In this document: positions 46,778 through 58,553 of the stretch, in pieces | Layout: each line of letters begins with the position of its first letter | How positions within the stretch are numbered: the stretch's first letter is position 1 | Source: Annulohypoxylon bovei var. microspora | Taxonomy: Eukaryota > Ascomycota > Sordariomycetes > Xylariales > Hypoxylaceae | Reading direction: 5' to 3' | NCBI GenBank assembly: GCA_022836615.1 | Contig: MU405383.1 | Span: 1 to 64,000 of the forward strand | Length of the DNA: 64,000 nt | The notes under the pieces: generated by a model | What the model was told of the DNA's origin: nothing | The model's input: the letters and a program-made list of their open reading frames with translations, nothing else | The model's database searches: none | Program-made: the position numbers and the translations under genes

Positions 46778-49486
46778 TCATACAACTCCCCAGAGATATT
46801 GATATCGAAGCTCCATTAACTCCACGCCATGCTTCTCCTCAAGCCGTTTTCGAGCCCTGGCACGCTTCCTTTCCTCCTTCTCATCTTTCGGGGGTTCGTC
46901 TGAAGTCACTAACTTCAAGCCATCGTCATCTCGTTGCGTCCAAACTCCGTGCGTCCTCTGTGGTAACTCTTCTCCTCGCTTAAGAATTTCCATAACTTGG
47001 CCCGCATCACCAAGGCGCCAAGTCGTAGCCCTTAGTGCTAAGAGCACTATGTTTCTTGGGTAGCCAAGCGAGCAGAAACGATCGATAACATCATCTGGTG
47101 TTTCTTTTACAGGCATCGGACGACTTGTCGGTTGGGGTTCTGGAGACGGGGACTGGACTTGAGTTCTAGAAGGTACCGACTTAGAACTACCGACGGTGGG
47201 AGATGGCTTCTGGGAAAACGACTTTGGTAGAGATCGACGTTTAGCCTTACTCGCGGTAGGCGTACTCTTAGGGGCGTGGTTGATACGATTGTCAGTGGCA
47301 GGTCCTGATATCTCTCCCTCGGAGTCATCTTGAAAAGGATTCCGAATTGATCTTCTTGGAGTAGGAGTTCCCTGGGCAGTATGCTTGTTCCTAACTTTAG
47401 GCGTGGGGGAAGTGTTTCTGATGTCTGGAGATATCGCATCAGATTCCTGACGTAGCTGTTGTGAGGGCGTGATGTTACACTGAGACTCTATCTCGACATT
47501 GCCCTGTGTTTCTGGGTCAAACCTAAAATCCTGTGTCTCAGGCTCTAGAACCTTCTTCTGTCCATGCGGTATTACGGGTAATTCGTGGAGTGTATCTCGA
47601 GATTCGTCCTCTATAGGGCGTTGGGTTGAGTGGCGAGCGCTGGGCGTCACATCATCAGCAGCTTGGTGACGTAGACTAGAGGTTCCGTTGACATGATCCG
47701 GGGTGGATGGAATTTCCGTATCTTTATTGAGTCTTCGTCGCTTGGGCGAAGATTGCGGATATGCGTGGTCTGGAGAAAAGTAGCGGGTATCGAATGATCG
47801 TTTCAAAGAGGGAATTATCGGCGGCGACGAAGGTAAAGCTTCTTCTGGAGCTTGACTATCTTCATCCTCTTCATCTTCTTCTTCTTCTTCTTCTTCTTCT
47901 TCTTCTTCTTCTTCTTCTTCTTCTTCCTTGTAGGTTTTCAACCAGTCCTCGAATAGAGCAAGATGTTTCTCGTAGCATTCCCGGAGATCATCGTGAACAG
48001 TCTCGTCTTCAACCCAGTTAAAACCAAGTGTTTCAGCAATTGCTTGCCAGTCACGCTCTTCAGATTCCATCTTTTGAGAGGCGACAGCTTTCCATAAGTC
48101 CCATGGGTCGAAGGTGATTCCCTTTACGGTGAGGAAGGGGACAGGTAGGCGACCTTCCAATTTCATCAAAAGTTGATATGAGTGACGGAATTCTTTTTTC
48201 GAAATCATATCATCAGCTGATGATTTCTCAATATCACTAGATGCATCTGACATTTGAGCTTCGGACCTTGCTAAGACTTTAGTTGGGGGGTGACGCTCCA
48301 AACTTTCATCTTGCTTCTCGATCTGATCAACATCATTCCTCGGGCTAATAGCTGAGGTAGGCGCTTTGCTACTTGTATGTGGTTTCTGGGGTGTGCTTGT
48401 GTTGTCATTTGTAGATTTCTGTGTTCGGGGGGGTTTCGGAATTTCTGGCGTTTCCTCTCCTATGTTTTCAGATTCCCACTGGGCAGTTGTATTTTTGTGT
48501 TTCGGCCCAAGGTGTTTCACCCAGTGGTCTCTCCAAGATTGCCACGTATGTTGAGGGAACTTAGCTAAGTCAGCGAGGAAAGAAATGGTATGAAGGCAAT
48601 GCAGGACATACATCATTAGCGAGATCACGGAAAATCTTATTCCCATGAAGTGGCTTTTTTTCGTTTATGCACTGCCGAATGTATTGGAGTAATATACTGT
48701 CATCTTCTCCAGTAAACTTCGCGCGAGTTTGAGTGGCAGGACTCCGAGCGGACGGTTGGTTTACTCTAGGAGTAGCTGGTGTCCTAGGTATAGATGGAGG
48801 TGAACGTGTGTGGTGCTCTGCTGTCTGCTCGATTGGAGGAGACGGTTCTTCATCAGGTATAGGAAGAGATTGCAGTTTCTTGACCCAGCGGTCTCGCCAC
48901 GATTGGTATGAATGACGCGGGTGCTAAGCTATTAGCTAATCGCCAATATGTTTAAGGTGCTGTTCCAGCAAGCACTTACCTTGACTTCTAATTCTTTATA
49001 AATCTGAACTCCACTTATGGGCATGCCTTCTCGTTTCTTTTTCATAACCCATCTCATGAGGATCTTGTCGTCCTCGGGCGTAAAATCTCTCCTTGTACCC
49101 CTCCGTACAGCTGGACGAGCAGGTTTAGAGTGGTCAGCGGGTGCACACAAGTAGTCCTCGAGATTTTGAAGAGCACCGGCTTTGACGGAATCCTGGACCC
49201 ATTTATAAGAATATGATCCAGGTGGGCTATTCTTCTTCAAATGATCCGCAATCAGGAGATCTGCTCCCTTTTCTAGTGCAACTACCGTGCCGCCGTTGTC
49301 CTGCCCAGTATGTTAGTGCGAAGAGCATCAAGCTATGGGGCATAGTCTTCTCACTTGAATACTTTGGACCCAGGTATATCTGAAGGGAATGCGCAGCGCG
49401 ACCCAGAACTTCTTATCCTTAAACAATACATTTCGGGAACGTCTCTGGGAGGCGAGAGCCCCTTCATAGACAATAGGGGCTGCCAT
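46778..49486 (-). CDS. RAP1: Telomere protein Rap1 (BRCT, two Myb-type domains, ARID-like segment, RCT)
   Basis: Four exons (49486-49355, 49300-48980, 48923-48612, 48559-46778; 2547 bases, 848 residues). N-terminal BRCT (about 5-95, ending YSYKWVQDSVKAGAL). First Rap1-type Myb (about 113-168: DFTPEDDKILMRWV ... YQSWRDRWVK). Second Myb (about 212-272: KFTGEDDSILLQYI ... TWQSWRDHWVK). Then an ARID-like segment (about 376-462: LPVPFLTVKGITFDPWDLWK ... DWQAIAETLGFNW), a poly-Glu run (about 467-490), a disordered Ser/Pro region and a C-terminal RCT-like helical domain (VIDRFCSLGYPRNIVLLALR). Rap1 binds the shelterin partner at telomeres and affects silencing. The final acceptor was set at GCTAAG/TTC, giving DFPQHTW in frame. 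Confidence 0.88.
47873..47928 (+). repeat. TTC trinucleotide array coding poly-Glu in Rap1
   Basis: Runs of TTC (GAA on the coding strand) encode about 20 consecutive Glu residues between the ARID-like and disordered regions of Rap1. Length polymorphism is likely. Confidence 0.85.
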
Positions 49487-50491
49487 GTTGCTAATCCTCA
49501 CTCAGCCCTCATTTAACCCTAAGGTAAAACTTCTCAATCCTCTTCCTAGTTAAATCCAGCCCTGAAAAGGATAGGATGATCGAAGCCTAAAGCGAAAATG
49601 ATGGGATGGATTTATATAGGTAGCCAGATTATGAGTTAGAGTAGATGGAAATCCAGGATTTCTAGGTGGGTTATGGGTGTTGATAATTTCTCAGGGGTTT
49701 AACAGCAATCAGTTGTCAGATTTTTGAAATCATTTATGTCAGGTGGCGTCGGGCGCGTCTTTTCATAAACAATAGACGTAATCTCAAGAGAAGAGCTGAG
49801 AAGTAGTGAGATGAGTTGCTGGATAGAGATTCCTTTTTATTGTTGTTTAGAAAAGGTCAGGCACAATGTTGAGAAGGTGTAATTAAAGTCTCGTGAATAA
49901 AGTTTCATGTGACGCGTGATGTAAAATCGCGATTTCCTTAGATTTTTAAGAATCATGTGGGTTTTAGGTATTATGCTTGTCACGGGGTATTTATTGATTT
50001 AACAGAGATCAGCCTCATTCAACAATTTAAAGTTCTGACGAAAGAGGCTGAATGACCCGTGCACCGCCTCAAATAATTGACCAATCAAATCAATGGTATA
50101 CGACAACTTAGACACAGTTTCCCCCCTGATCATACTGTATGTACACTGTATGCCAAGTACCACAGTCTCAAGTCTTTTATTAGAAATCATGAACACCAGC
50201 TGACGACGGCACATTACTGCCCTAGGCGAAAACCCGTCTACATAATTGCTTCTATTCTTTTTGCTAGTACTAGCAAGCTTTCCTCGTCCTCTTGTGACCG
50301 TTCTCATTAATTGTATATACCCATTCGCGCGTTTCTAAAGAGTTCCGTCACACATGGATTCGCATCAGTGCCTATTCCAGCGTATGAGAGCTTAACAATG
50401 ATTGAGATCAAAGCCCTGGAGCCTATTCAAATTCAAATGTTTCATTAACTCATACAAGTTTTACTGCTGCGCTTTCTTCTAGTACGTGACG
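49487..50491. other. Shared upstream region of RAP1 and SWF1
   Basis: 1005-base divergent spacer. A 77-codon plus-strand and a 102-codon minus-strand frame overlap each other around 50000-50310 and have no recognisable features. Nothing else seen. Confidence 0.5.
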
Positions 50492-51830
50492 ATGGGGGCC
50501 TTCACGAGGATCGCATTGGTCGTTCTCGCTATTTCTTTTATGACTTTTGTCGCATTCTTCGGCAGGCTTCCGGCTTTGAGGTATGAACCTATCATCGCGC
50601 GAAAGAAACTATCAAACTAATTTTACATATAGGCATACACCGATAGCTTGGCTACATCGCGCAATATGGGTGTATATCCCCAATGCGGTCCTAGGCCTCG
50701 ATCAGCGGCTCACCTCTGGTCGCCTTTCCACAACACTAAGTAGATTCGGTCGTTACGTCATGTACGACCGGCACCCCACGGTGCTCATCTTCTTCATCCT
50801 ACTACTCTCCGTGGGTGAATACATCTACCTACCGGGAGTATGGCCGCGCCTGAGCATCATTCACAAGGTTCTAGGCAGCATATCCATGATCTTGCCGTAC
50901 CTATTCTTGTACCTCGCCGCGGCGGGCGATCCTGGCGCTATCACCCCCGCTACACACTCGCGCTACATGTCGCATTACCCGTACGACTTCTCGCTATTCC
51001 ACCCGGGCGCCTTGTGCCGGACTTGCAACATCCTGAAGCCGCCGCGCTCTAAGCACTGTTCCGTATGCAAGCGCTGCGTCCATAAGATGGACCACCACTG
51101 CGTTTTCATCAACAATTGCGTCGGCTACGGCAACCAGCACTACTTCATCCTCCTTCTGCTCTCGACCGCCGCCCTAACCCTCTACGGCGGGCTTCTGGGC
51201 CTCGTCGCGGTCGCCGACTCCGCGCGCAACCACAACAAGAACTTCTCCCTCTTCCCGAAGCCGCACAGCTGGACGTGGAGCCAGTACTTCATCGCGCTGA
51301 CGATGGGCATCCAGGACGACGTGGGCGTGGGGTCCGTGACGCTGCTCGCGCTGATGACGTCGCCGCTGGTGTGGGGCCTGCTCGCGTACCACGCGTACCT
51401 GATCTACTGCGGGACGACGACGAATGAGAGCATGAAGTGGCAGGACTGGCAGCTGGAGATGGACGACGGGTGCGCGTTCAAGCGCGCGATGCCCGTGGAC
51501 CGCGCCAAGGACCCGCGCCACGAGGCGGCGTGGACGCGCTGGCCCCTCGAGCCCATGCAGGTGCTGATCCGCACCGAGGACGGCACGCCGCCGGATACGG
51601 GCGGCGCCCCGGGCGTCGGCGAGTGGGAGCGCGTGTGGCGCCTGCGCGACATCGAGAACCTGTACGACCTCGGCTTCTGGGAGAACCTGGTCGACGTCTT
51701 CGTGCCGAACTACTCCTTCCGACGCGTGGAGGTTTCCGGCTCGACGACGGACTTGGAGCGGGGCAAGAGGAGGGCTAAGAAACCGCCCAAAGCCCCAAGG
51801 GCGTCGAGTTTGGTCGCCGCCGCTACGTAG
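50492..51830 (+). CDS. SWF1: DHHC palmitoyltransferase Swf1
   Basis: Two exons (50492-50580, 50633-51830; 1287 bases, 428 residues). The first exon supplies ATG and TM1 (IALVVLAISFMTFVAFFGRL). Further TMs at about 80-92, 107-127, about 200-220 and 245-270. The Cys-rich DHHC domain runs about 158-205: CRTCNILKPPRSKHC, then KMDHHCVFINNCVG with D183-H184-H185-C186. This catalyses S-palmitoylation of membrane proteins such as SNAREs at the ER. The long N-terminal part before the DHHC domain matches the Swf1 subfamily. Base composition rises sharply in GC after about 51,100. Confidence 0.9.
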
Positions 51831-52153
51831 TGTACGGATGTAAAAATAGTTAGGGTAATGGAGTTCTACCGGAAGTTAATAGAGATGTGTTTATTGCTTC
51901 TCATGATTAGGTATTGTTAAACGTGTGCAACCATAATACATGGGTCCAAGTAGAGTTACCCCTATCTAAACCCTCGAAATTCCGCATACCACTTCTCAGT
52001 CCCTTGCTCCATCAGGACCACTGGCAATAGGAGGTGAAACTAGTACTTGTACATTGAAATCTATATAACTTTCTACAGATGGGTACCTATCTTAGACGGA
52101 GACGCTATACGTATCCCCATCCGAGTCCGAATCTCACGACGACTACCCCCCTT
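51831..52153. other. Convergent spacer, no gene seen
   Basis: Lies between the 3' ends of SWF1 and the EngB-type gene. A plus-strand frame at 52079 is antisense to the latter and not believed. Confidence 0.5.
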
Positions 52154-54130
52154 TTAAAATGTGCTTCTACGCTGAGACACCAAATTTGGATTTGCGAATG
52201 CCTGACCGAACTTGGCCTCAAAAGGATCGACCGGCTTCGGCTGCTTCACAGCTTTGGCTTGGTTGCCCTTACCCTTCTTACCCCTACTCTTCCCCTTGCT
52301 TTTCCCCGACCCCAAGCCGTCAGACGACATCACCATAGCCTTAAACGCGTCAGGAGATATGACGCCATCCGAGGCTGCCGCACCTTTATTATTGCGGCCA
52401 GGCGAATGTGGGAGGGCCGACCAGTCGTTGGGATCCCCCGGCATCGCCTTCCCCTTAGCTCCCTTCTTTCGAGGCTCCTCTTGCATACGTTTTCCCGTAA
52501 TCGATAGTCTCTTCCCGCGCACCTCCTGTACCCTAGTAGTGTCATCCGCGAGGAGCGACTGCAGCTGCTGAATCCGTTTTACTCTGGTGACTTGAGATGG
52601 TTGTCGTTGATTATTGTCGTGTCGATCTCGCACGTTTCGCGCGTAGTTGCCCCTCGTGTTATCAGATTTTAGGTCATCAATAAAGTTAACAAACATATCA
52701 CCACCCGCCTTGCGTGATTTTGACTTTGATGTGCTCCTTGACTCCGAGGGAAGTTGATCAAATATTTCTTGGTCTAAGGCTTTTGACCTTGTTGGGCTAG
52801 TATGGAAATTTCGGACAAAAGTTCTAGACGGTAGACCCAAGATAGACTGGGCATCTGATAGAGTACGTAAATGGCGCCGGCTCATTGTAGGGTAGGCACG
52901 GTGCTCCCTTGCTGAAGCCCGCTCTAAGTCAAGGAATAAAGAAGTCTGTTTAGTCTGTCCAGGGGCATTGTTGCTTGGGGAGGTATTTTGAACTTCAGCT
53001 GAAGTATTTTCGGCCTCGGCCTCGAGAGCTGTTGTTGGCGCATCCATTTTCGTCTCATATTGCAAGTCGTCAAACGAAATAACCTTGCCGGACCACTTCT
53101 TGTTCCTCTCCGACTCTGGTCGGTGGTCTGTTACCAGACCAGCTAGACGGGCAACAGCCAGCCTCGAAATATCCATCGACGATAGTCCATATTCGCGGTC
53201 TTTTGAGTGAAGGGCGGTGACGTATATATCCTTTTCCACGGGCCAGTTGCTCTCCACATCCTCGCTTTGGATATTATGGATATGGTCTCTCAGTATATAA
53301 CACGTGCGGCGCACACGATTTATCCAGAGACCGGCTTTGTCGGACTTGGTAAGAACTATGGCAGTCTTCAATCCCATGGAGCGTAACATCTTGAACATCT
53401 GTAAATCCGTGTCTTTAGGCCCGACCACGGCATCAATCAACACAACGGCCCCCTTCAAACATTTCCTCTTCTCCAGGTACAGTTTGATATTGTCTCCCCA
53501 GGCTACCAAAGAGTTTTGCCCATATCCGGGCATATCTACGACGTACAAGGAAAACTGTGGGATACCCTCCTTGCCCTTATGTTCGCCGGCTTGGGCGGCA
53601 ATGTCTCTTGGTAACGGCGCAGGACCGAACCCGTATAACATCATCGCCTTCGTCTTTCCGGCTTTCTGACTGACATGCGCCAAACCCTTTTTATACCTAT
53701 GGGCGAGGCCATTGATGAAGCTTGACTTGCCAACGTTGGACCGTCCGAGGATACAAATTTCGGGAATGCGCGTATTCATTTTGAGGTTATAGAAGTTCGG
53801 TTGTCCGTCAAATAATTTAGGATCATTTTGTACGAAGAGGTACTTAAGCCCAACTGTGACGTGTGGGGTTTTAAGGTGCGCGGGTACAGACGCTGTCTTA
53901 AAGAGTTCCTCGGGCGAGATCTCGGTGGCTGTTCCGGTTCTAAATTCTGGGATTGAATAAGCAGCAACGGTTGCGATGTCCCCCTTTCTCTTCTTCGTCG
54001 CGTAATGTCTAATATTTGTCGAAGGTAAGAATAGAGGGCTTGGTCGCAATCGTGAAGGTGCGCCAACTAAGACGAGCCGTAGCGAAGCTGGCATGGCTAG
54101 AAGCGCATCAAGTTGCTTCACGCAAGACAT
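52154..54130 (-). CDS. Mitochondrial EngB/YihA-type GTPase with long C-terminal extension
   Basis: Single exon, 658 residues. The N-terminus (SLRLVLVGAPSRLRP...NIRHYATKK) looks like a mitochondrial targeting sequence. GTPase motifs: G1 GRSNVGKS (129-136), G3 DMPGYG (199-204), G4 TKSD (261-264), G5 region VTALHSKD. Matches TrmE-Era-EngA-EngB-Septin-like EngB proteins, which help assemble the large ribosomal subunit; the yeast relative is Mrx8. The GTPase ends near residue 340. The remaining 320 residues are basic and disordered, with a second presequence-like stretch, RTFVRNFHTSPTRSK (436-450). The extension roughly doubles the usual family length. Confidence 0.88.
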   Translation of the reverse strand: MSCVKQLDALLAMPASLRLVLVGAPSRLRPSPLFLPSTNIRHYATKKRKGDIATVAAYSIPEFRTGTATEISPEELFKTASVPAHLKTPHVTVGLKYLFVQNDPKLFDGQPNFYNLKMNTRIPEICILGRSNVGKSSFINGLAHRYKKGLAHVSQKAGKTKAMMLYGFGPAPLPRDIAAQAGEHKGKEGIPQFSLYVVDMPGYGQNSLVAWGDNIKLYLEKRKCLKGAVVLIDAVVGPKDTDLQMFKMLRSMGLKTAIVLTKSDKAGLWINRVRRTCYILRDHIHNIQSEDVESNWPVEKDIYVTALHSKDREYGLSSMDISRLAVARLAGLVTDHRPESERNKKWSGKVISFDDLQYETKMDAPTTALEAEAENTSAEVQNTSPSNNAPGQTKQTSLFLDLERASAREHRAYPTMSRRHLRTLSDAQSILGLPSRTFVRNFHTSPTRSKALDQEIFDQLPSESRSTSKSKSRKAGGDMFVNFIDDLKSDNTRGNYARNVRDRHDNNQRQPSQVTRVKRIQQLQSLLADDTTRVQEVRGKRLSITGKRMQEEPRKKGAKGKAMPGDPNDWSALPHSPGRNNKGAAASDGVISPDAFKAMVMSSDGLGSGKSKGKSRGKKGKGNQAKAVKQPKPVDPFEAKFGQAFANPNLVSQRRSTF

Positions 54131-54556
54131 TCCGATTTATGTTAAGCGTAGTATAGGCTACATAATGCCAATTCAATCTAAAACTCGGGGTAGGGTAGAT
54201 ATCAGATGATGGTGCTATCGTGTAAAGCAGTTGAAGAATAGAAAAATGAAGATGCGCCGTACTCATCTGGTTTTGAGTATGGAACGAGAGAAGAGAAAAG
54301 AAAGTCGAGCTAATAAAAATTTAAATTCTCAGGGTTCCCCAGCTTATGTAATTTGTACCTACTACTAGGTACTAGGTAGTACCTAGGTATGTACTATCTT
54401 ATCGATCTTATCGCAGTTTGAAAACATCCCACCTTCATCATCAATTCCTCAATTCCTCGATTCCTCAATCCTTTTTCGTCGCCATTAACCTAGGTACCTA
54501 CCTACCTGCCTACCTGCCTAAGCCACCTAGGTATTTAAAACCCTACTATAGCAGTC
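54131..54556. promoter_or_regulatory. Divergent promoter between the EngB-type gene and FMC1
   Basis: 426-base spacer with two dense CCTA/TAGG clusters: ACTAGGTACTAGGTAGTACC (about 54364-54383) and CCTACCTACCTGCCTACC (about 54498-54515), plus TATCTTATCGATCTTATCG (about 54396-54414). Both neighbouring products are mitochondrial, so shared control is plausible but inferred. Confidence 0.4.
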
Positions 54557-54889
54557 ATGTCAAAACAGTCACAACTACGCTCCTTATACCGCTCGCTCCT
54601 CCGAGAGCTTCCACCAAAACCGGTCTCACCATCATCATCGTCACAGGCCCGATCACCCCTACATCAACGATTAAGACAAAATTTCTCGGACGATGCACCC
54701 CACGAGCATGCAGCCGCCCAGGCCGATCAGTTACTTCAATATCTCAAGGCCCAAAGGCAATATACGACATTAATAGAGCGGTATAATCCCGGCATGAATA
54801 TGGACGATGAGGAGCGCGTTAGACTGTCCGCCCGCCGAATTGGCATGAACTTACCAATAGAATACGAGAAGAGCGGCGAAAAGAGTTGA
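54557..54889 (+). CDS. FMC1: ATP synthase assembly factor FMC1 (LYR-type)
   Basis: Single exon, 110 residues from ATG at 54557. It opens with an LYR-type motif (LRSLYRSLLREL, residues 7-18). Its C-terminal half matches the FMC1 pattern: YLKAQRQYTTLIERYNPGM followed by DEERVRLSARRIGMNLP. FMC1 helps assemble the F1 sector of mitochondrial ATP synthase. Size fits fungal relatives. No introns. Confidence 0.85.
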   Translation: MSKQSQLRSLYRSLLRELPPKPVSPSSSSQARSPLHQRLRQNFSDDAPHEHAAAQADQLLQYLKAQRQYTTLIERYNPGMNMDDEERVRLSARRIGMNLPIEYEKSGEKS

Positions 54890-56777
54890 GGGATGAGTTC
54901 CTACATACACAGAGAGAAAAATAAGAGAAACCCAAATTCATCGGAGCTTCAACATGAATTTACATCGCTCTTCTTGGGTTCGGGAAAACTCTACTACGTT
55001 GTTTACCCTGTCTAAGGTCAATTGCCAGTGACAAGTATGGGAAGTCTTCGATTTCGATTCGACACACTGCTACGCCACGGCTAGCTAAGTAGGTAGTCTT
55101 TACGATATCGGGAAAAATTACAACAAATCGTCAAAATACTTTAACCTCTACGCATTAGCAACTCGGGATCTGGTTTTAATATCAAATGCGATTTTTTCGT
55201 TAATCTAAATCGGATAACCATTCCAAATTAGAAGATTGGAATAAGTAATCCATCGCCGTTTCAATGTACCTAAGGAAGATTGATATTTGAATGGGAACAA
55301 ATGTATTCACCTAGAAATAAGACAGTTATTAGATTTAGATAAAAAGGTCATGTTTTAGTAATATGAAAAATACCTACCTAACCAACTCACTTAGTAAGAA
55401 TTTCGGCATATTAGGTAATCAGCTTAGCATGGAAACTTTTCATATTAACTGGCAGTTGATTTCAATAAGACAACTTCCCATCTTATTTTGTAAAGTTATT
55501 TTCTAATGAGGTTGATCCAAGACAAGGGAAAGTAGTTATTGTTTAATTCTCGCCAATTAAATGTTACAATCGTCCACTATCATATTCGATAACACAAAGA
55601 TGACGAACATAACAACGGCAAACAATGGCAACGATATAATAACGACAACGACGAATATAATAGCTGTTAATATCTTTTTAATTAACATAAATCTACTGAC
55701 TCACCAAAATGCATTCTACATTTCCTGAATACCTACCATGTAACATGCAATAGCGCATTGGCACCTACAAGAGTTAAATTCTGTAATTTCTGTTTAAGGC
55801 TTCGTAAACTTATGCTTATGTAAGAAAGGAGAAAACGATGGTTATTAATACAACGGTGGCCATTACCACAACAACATTAATCATCGACACTACACGAAAA
55901 CAGCTAAAATTATTATCATAAGTCTTAGATCGAACCCACGGAATTTCTAGGTAAATAATACACAAATCACATTTTGCCATAAAACGCTTTGTAGGTTAGA
56001 TATGTAAATGTAAGTCTTTTAACTTTGATGTTCTTAGATAAACCCAATTTCACACGAATATTTCCCGTGCCATTTAATCTTATAACCGAGGAGAATGTAA
56101 TGTATAAGATTTTGTAAGAAATACTTGCCTAGGAAGGCACCTTAAGTTGGTATTAGTAAAAACGACATCACTCGCAAGATTTTGTGATCTGTCATCAAAG
56201 CTTAAGCTTCTCCCAATCCAGGTATTCGTTGAAAAATTAGCAAAGTCCAACATTGCTCATTAGCTTGAAATAAGACCATACGAGAGAGATGATTGAAGGA
56301 AATGTCCGGCTATTTTTATCTTAACAAGGCTATTACCTAGGTACTACTCGCCTATGTACCTAGTTATTAAGAACCTAAACAAGGGCCTGCTCAACACGAT
56401 CATGATTAGGACCGTCTTTAGAAGGGATGTACTCAACACAACCAACTCTCGTATCTCTAGAATTAGGTATTTCCCTGCATCTACGAGCACAGATAGTACC
56501 ATTCTTCAGTAATTAGTGGTATCCATTCCTTCCTTTACACTAAGTGATTTTCTTTTTCATCCAGCCTAATTAGTTTAGAACTCGAGCACAATTACTTTTC
56601 CGGAAAAGTAAAAGGTACTCAAGTATCATTGCTGATTCCCACTGACTGGAGAGCAATGAAACTTTCTATTTTACGTTTTACTCTACAATAATTTCTTCCA
56701 ACTTTATTCCAGTCTGAATACTTCACCAACCTTCCCTTTCCCTCTTTTATATCTAAGTACTCTCAACTCTGTTCAAT
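54890..56777. other. Long intergenic stretch, no gene seen
   Basis: About 1.9 kb with slightly elevated AT. CCTA/TAGG motifs at about 55090, 55370-55380 and 56334-56360. No supported frame and no RNA gene recognised. Confidence 0.5.
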
Positions 56778-57271
56778 ATGGCCAATTTTCGTAATTGGCG
56801 CACTACTAAGAGCACCCTTCCCGCTGCCGACCCTCACGCTACTCCAGATCACCCCGGCGCCGACGGCTGGGTCAGCATCGATGGCCGATTCATGTGCGAA
56901 TGTGGAGCTGTGGTGACGAATGACAGTCACTGCATCTCATCTCATCTCACGAAAGTACACAACCCCGACTCAGCGTACCAGAAGACTCAATGGAAGAAGG
57001 ACGGAGTTGTTTGGACTTGCCCAGATTGTAATTCTAGCCACGAGAACTGGAACGCACTTCTGGCACATCACCGTCGCAACCCTCACCAGTTCAGAGGTGA
57101 TTCCGCTGATTTGCGAGAGCAATCAGACCCCCACCGACCACAGAGCAGTTTAGAGAAAGAATACAACGCCTTCATTACCCGAGGTAAGTATCATGTGCCA
57201 AAAGAAAATCCCGGATACCTTATATTAACTTCTCATCTTGTACAGCTCGACTCGCGAACCAACGTCACTGA
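56778..57271 (+). CDS. Small zinc-finger-like protein
   Basis: Two exons (56778-57183, 57246-57271; 432 bases, 143 residues); intron GTAAGT...TTGTACAG. Two Cys/His clusters: CECGAVVTNDSHCISSHLTK and CPDCNSSHENWNALLAHHRR. The second has classic C2H2 spacing (C-x2-C-x12-H-x3-4-H); the first is related. Unspliced reading would add 34 residues after ITRG, but the intron signals are good. Possibly DNA- or RNA-binding; the family is not recognised. Confidence 0.65.
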
Positions 57272-58553
57272 AGCCTCCCAGAGTGCTTTTATCCGATTCA
57301 ACGGTTCGTAACCCCTTCCATAATCTCTAGGTATACTACTTACTAAATGAATAGTTCAAGTTAGGCAATCGCGATGTTTTCCAGGTACAGCCCGGAGCAT
57401 GGTATAGCTCTGAGGGATGGGGTGGATATGGAAAATGGGATCAGGGATTATAGCAGCTACCTCTAGTCACCTATTGGGCAATTAAATGAAGTAACATCGA
57501 AATGAAAGCATTCGATTCTCCCAACCATTATGCAATTGCTAGAGTGAGAAATGAAATACGTAGATTCTTACTTGAGGCCACCATTTCCTTGTTCAACATA
57601 CCGATACCTAGGTACCTAATATTAGGTAACCAATAATCTCAACATGTAAACACTTGATCTTACGAGTTTCTACGTTGTGATACATTCATTTCTTTTCGTA
57701 ATGTGTAAATATCTATGATACGGAAAACATTACGAGGGTTTTAGTTTTGTAGTTGTTTATTTCAAATGACTAAATAAGTAAAGCCATAACAACGAGATTA
57801 ATATACAATAGTAATTGCCGTTCTGTGGTTACCGCAGCTATTTTGCTAAGAGTCGGTATTAAAGCCGAATATGCCGTCGGAGCCGGGACGTTGACGTCGG
57901 GAAATCCGGTTAGAATACGGGGGACCCACATCACATCCGGCACATTATACTTATGTATTACGTAGGTACCTAGGTAGGTAAGTAATACATGAGCCGTTAA
58001 GCGTTTGGCCTTATAGTCATATTTTAACTTACTACTTAAAAACTTCTCAGGTGTTAATTAAGTAAACTCTTTCGTGGTGAACTAGGGTAGGACAATAAGG
58101 AGTAAGATAGCAACGAATGTTAAAAGTTTACGATTCTTAAAGGTACCTACCTTTGCAATTCACAGACTAATATAAATATAAGTATCACCATGAATTCTTT
58201 ACTTTCTAGCGTGTTAAGTATTGTTAACTAATGGATAAGAACCAAAATCTTCTTAAATACCCATCCATTTATCGGTTCATGGCATCTTAGGTATTCCTCC
58301 CCTAATATTAATACCAACCCTTCCTCAATTTCTATAATACCTAAGCATTTGACTACTAAAGTACATATAAATACCCGGGAATTTTAAGGGAATAGAGCAT
58401 GAGTGCTTATCTGGGTACCTAGGTAGGTAGGTATCTAAAGTTAAGAAGTCACATTTTGGGGGAAGCTTGGAGTTGTCGCTCGGCATAGCTCGCGTCCAAA
58501 TACCCAGGGGGAACGAATTGGAAATATGAATGAGTAACTACATAGGTACGCAT
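57272..58553. other. Intergenic, no gene seen
   Basis: About 1.3 kb with dense TACCTAGGTA motifs at 57604-57612, 57963-57982 and 58415-58434. No coding frame supported. Confidence 0.5.
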
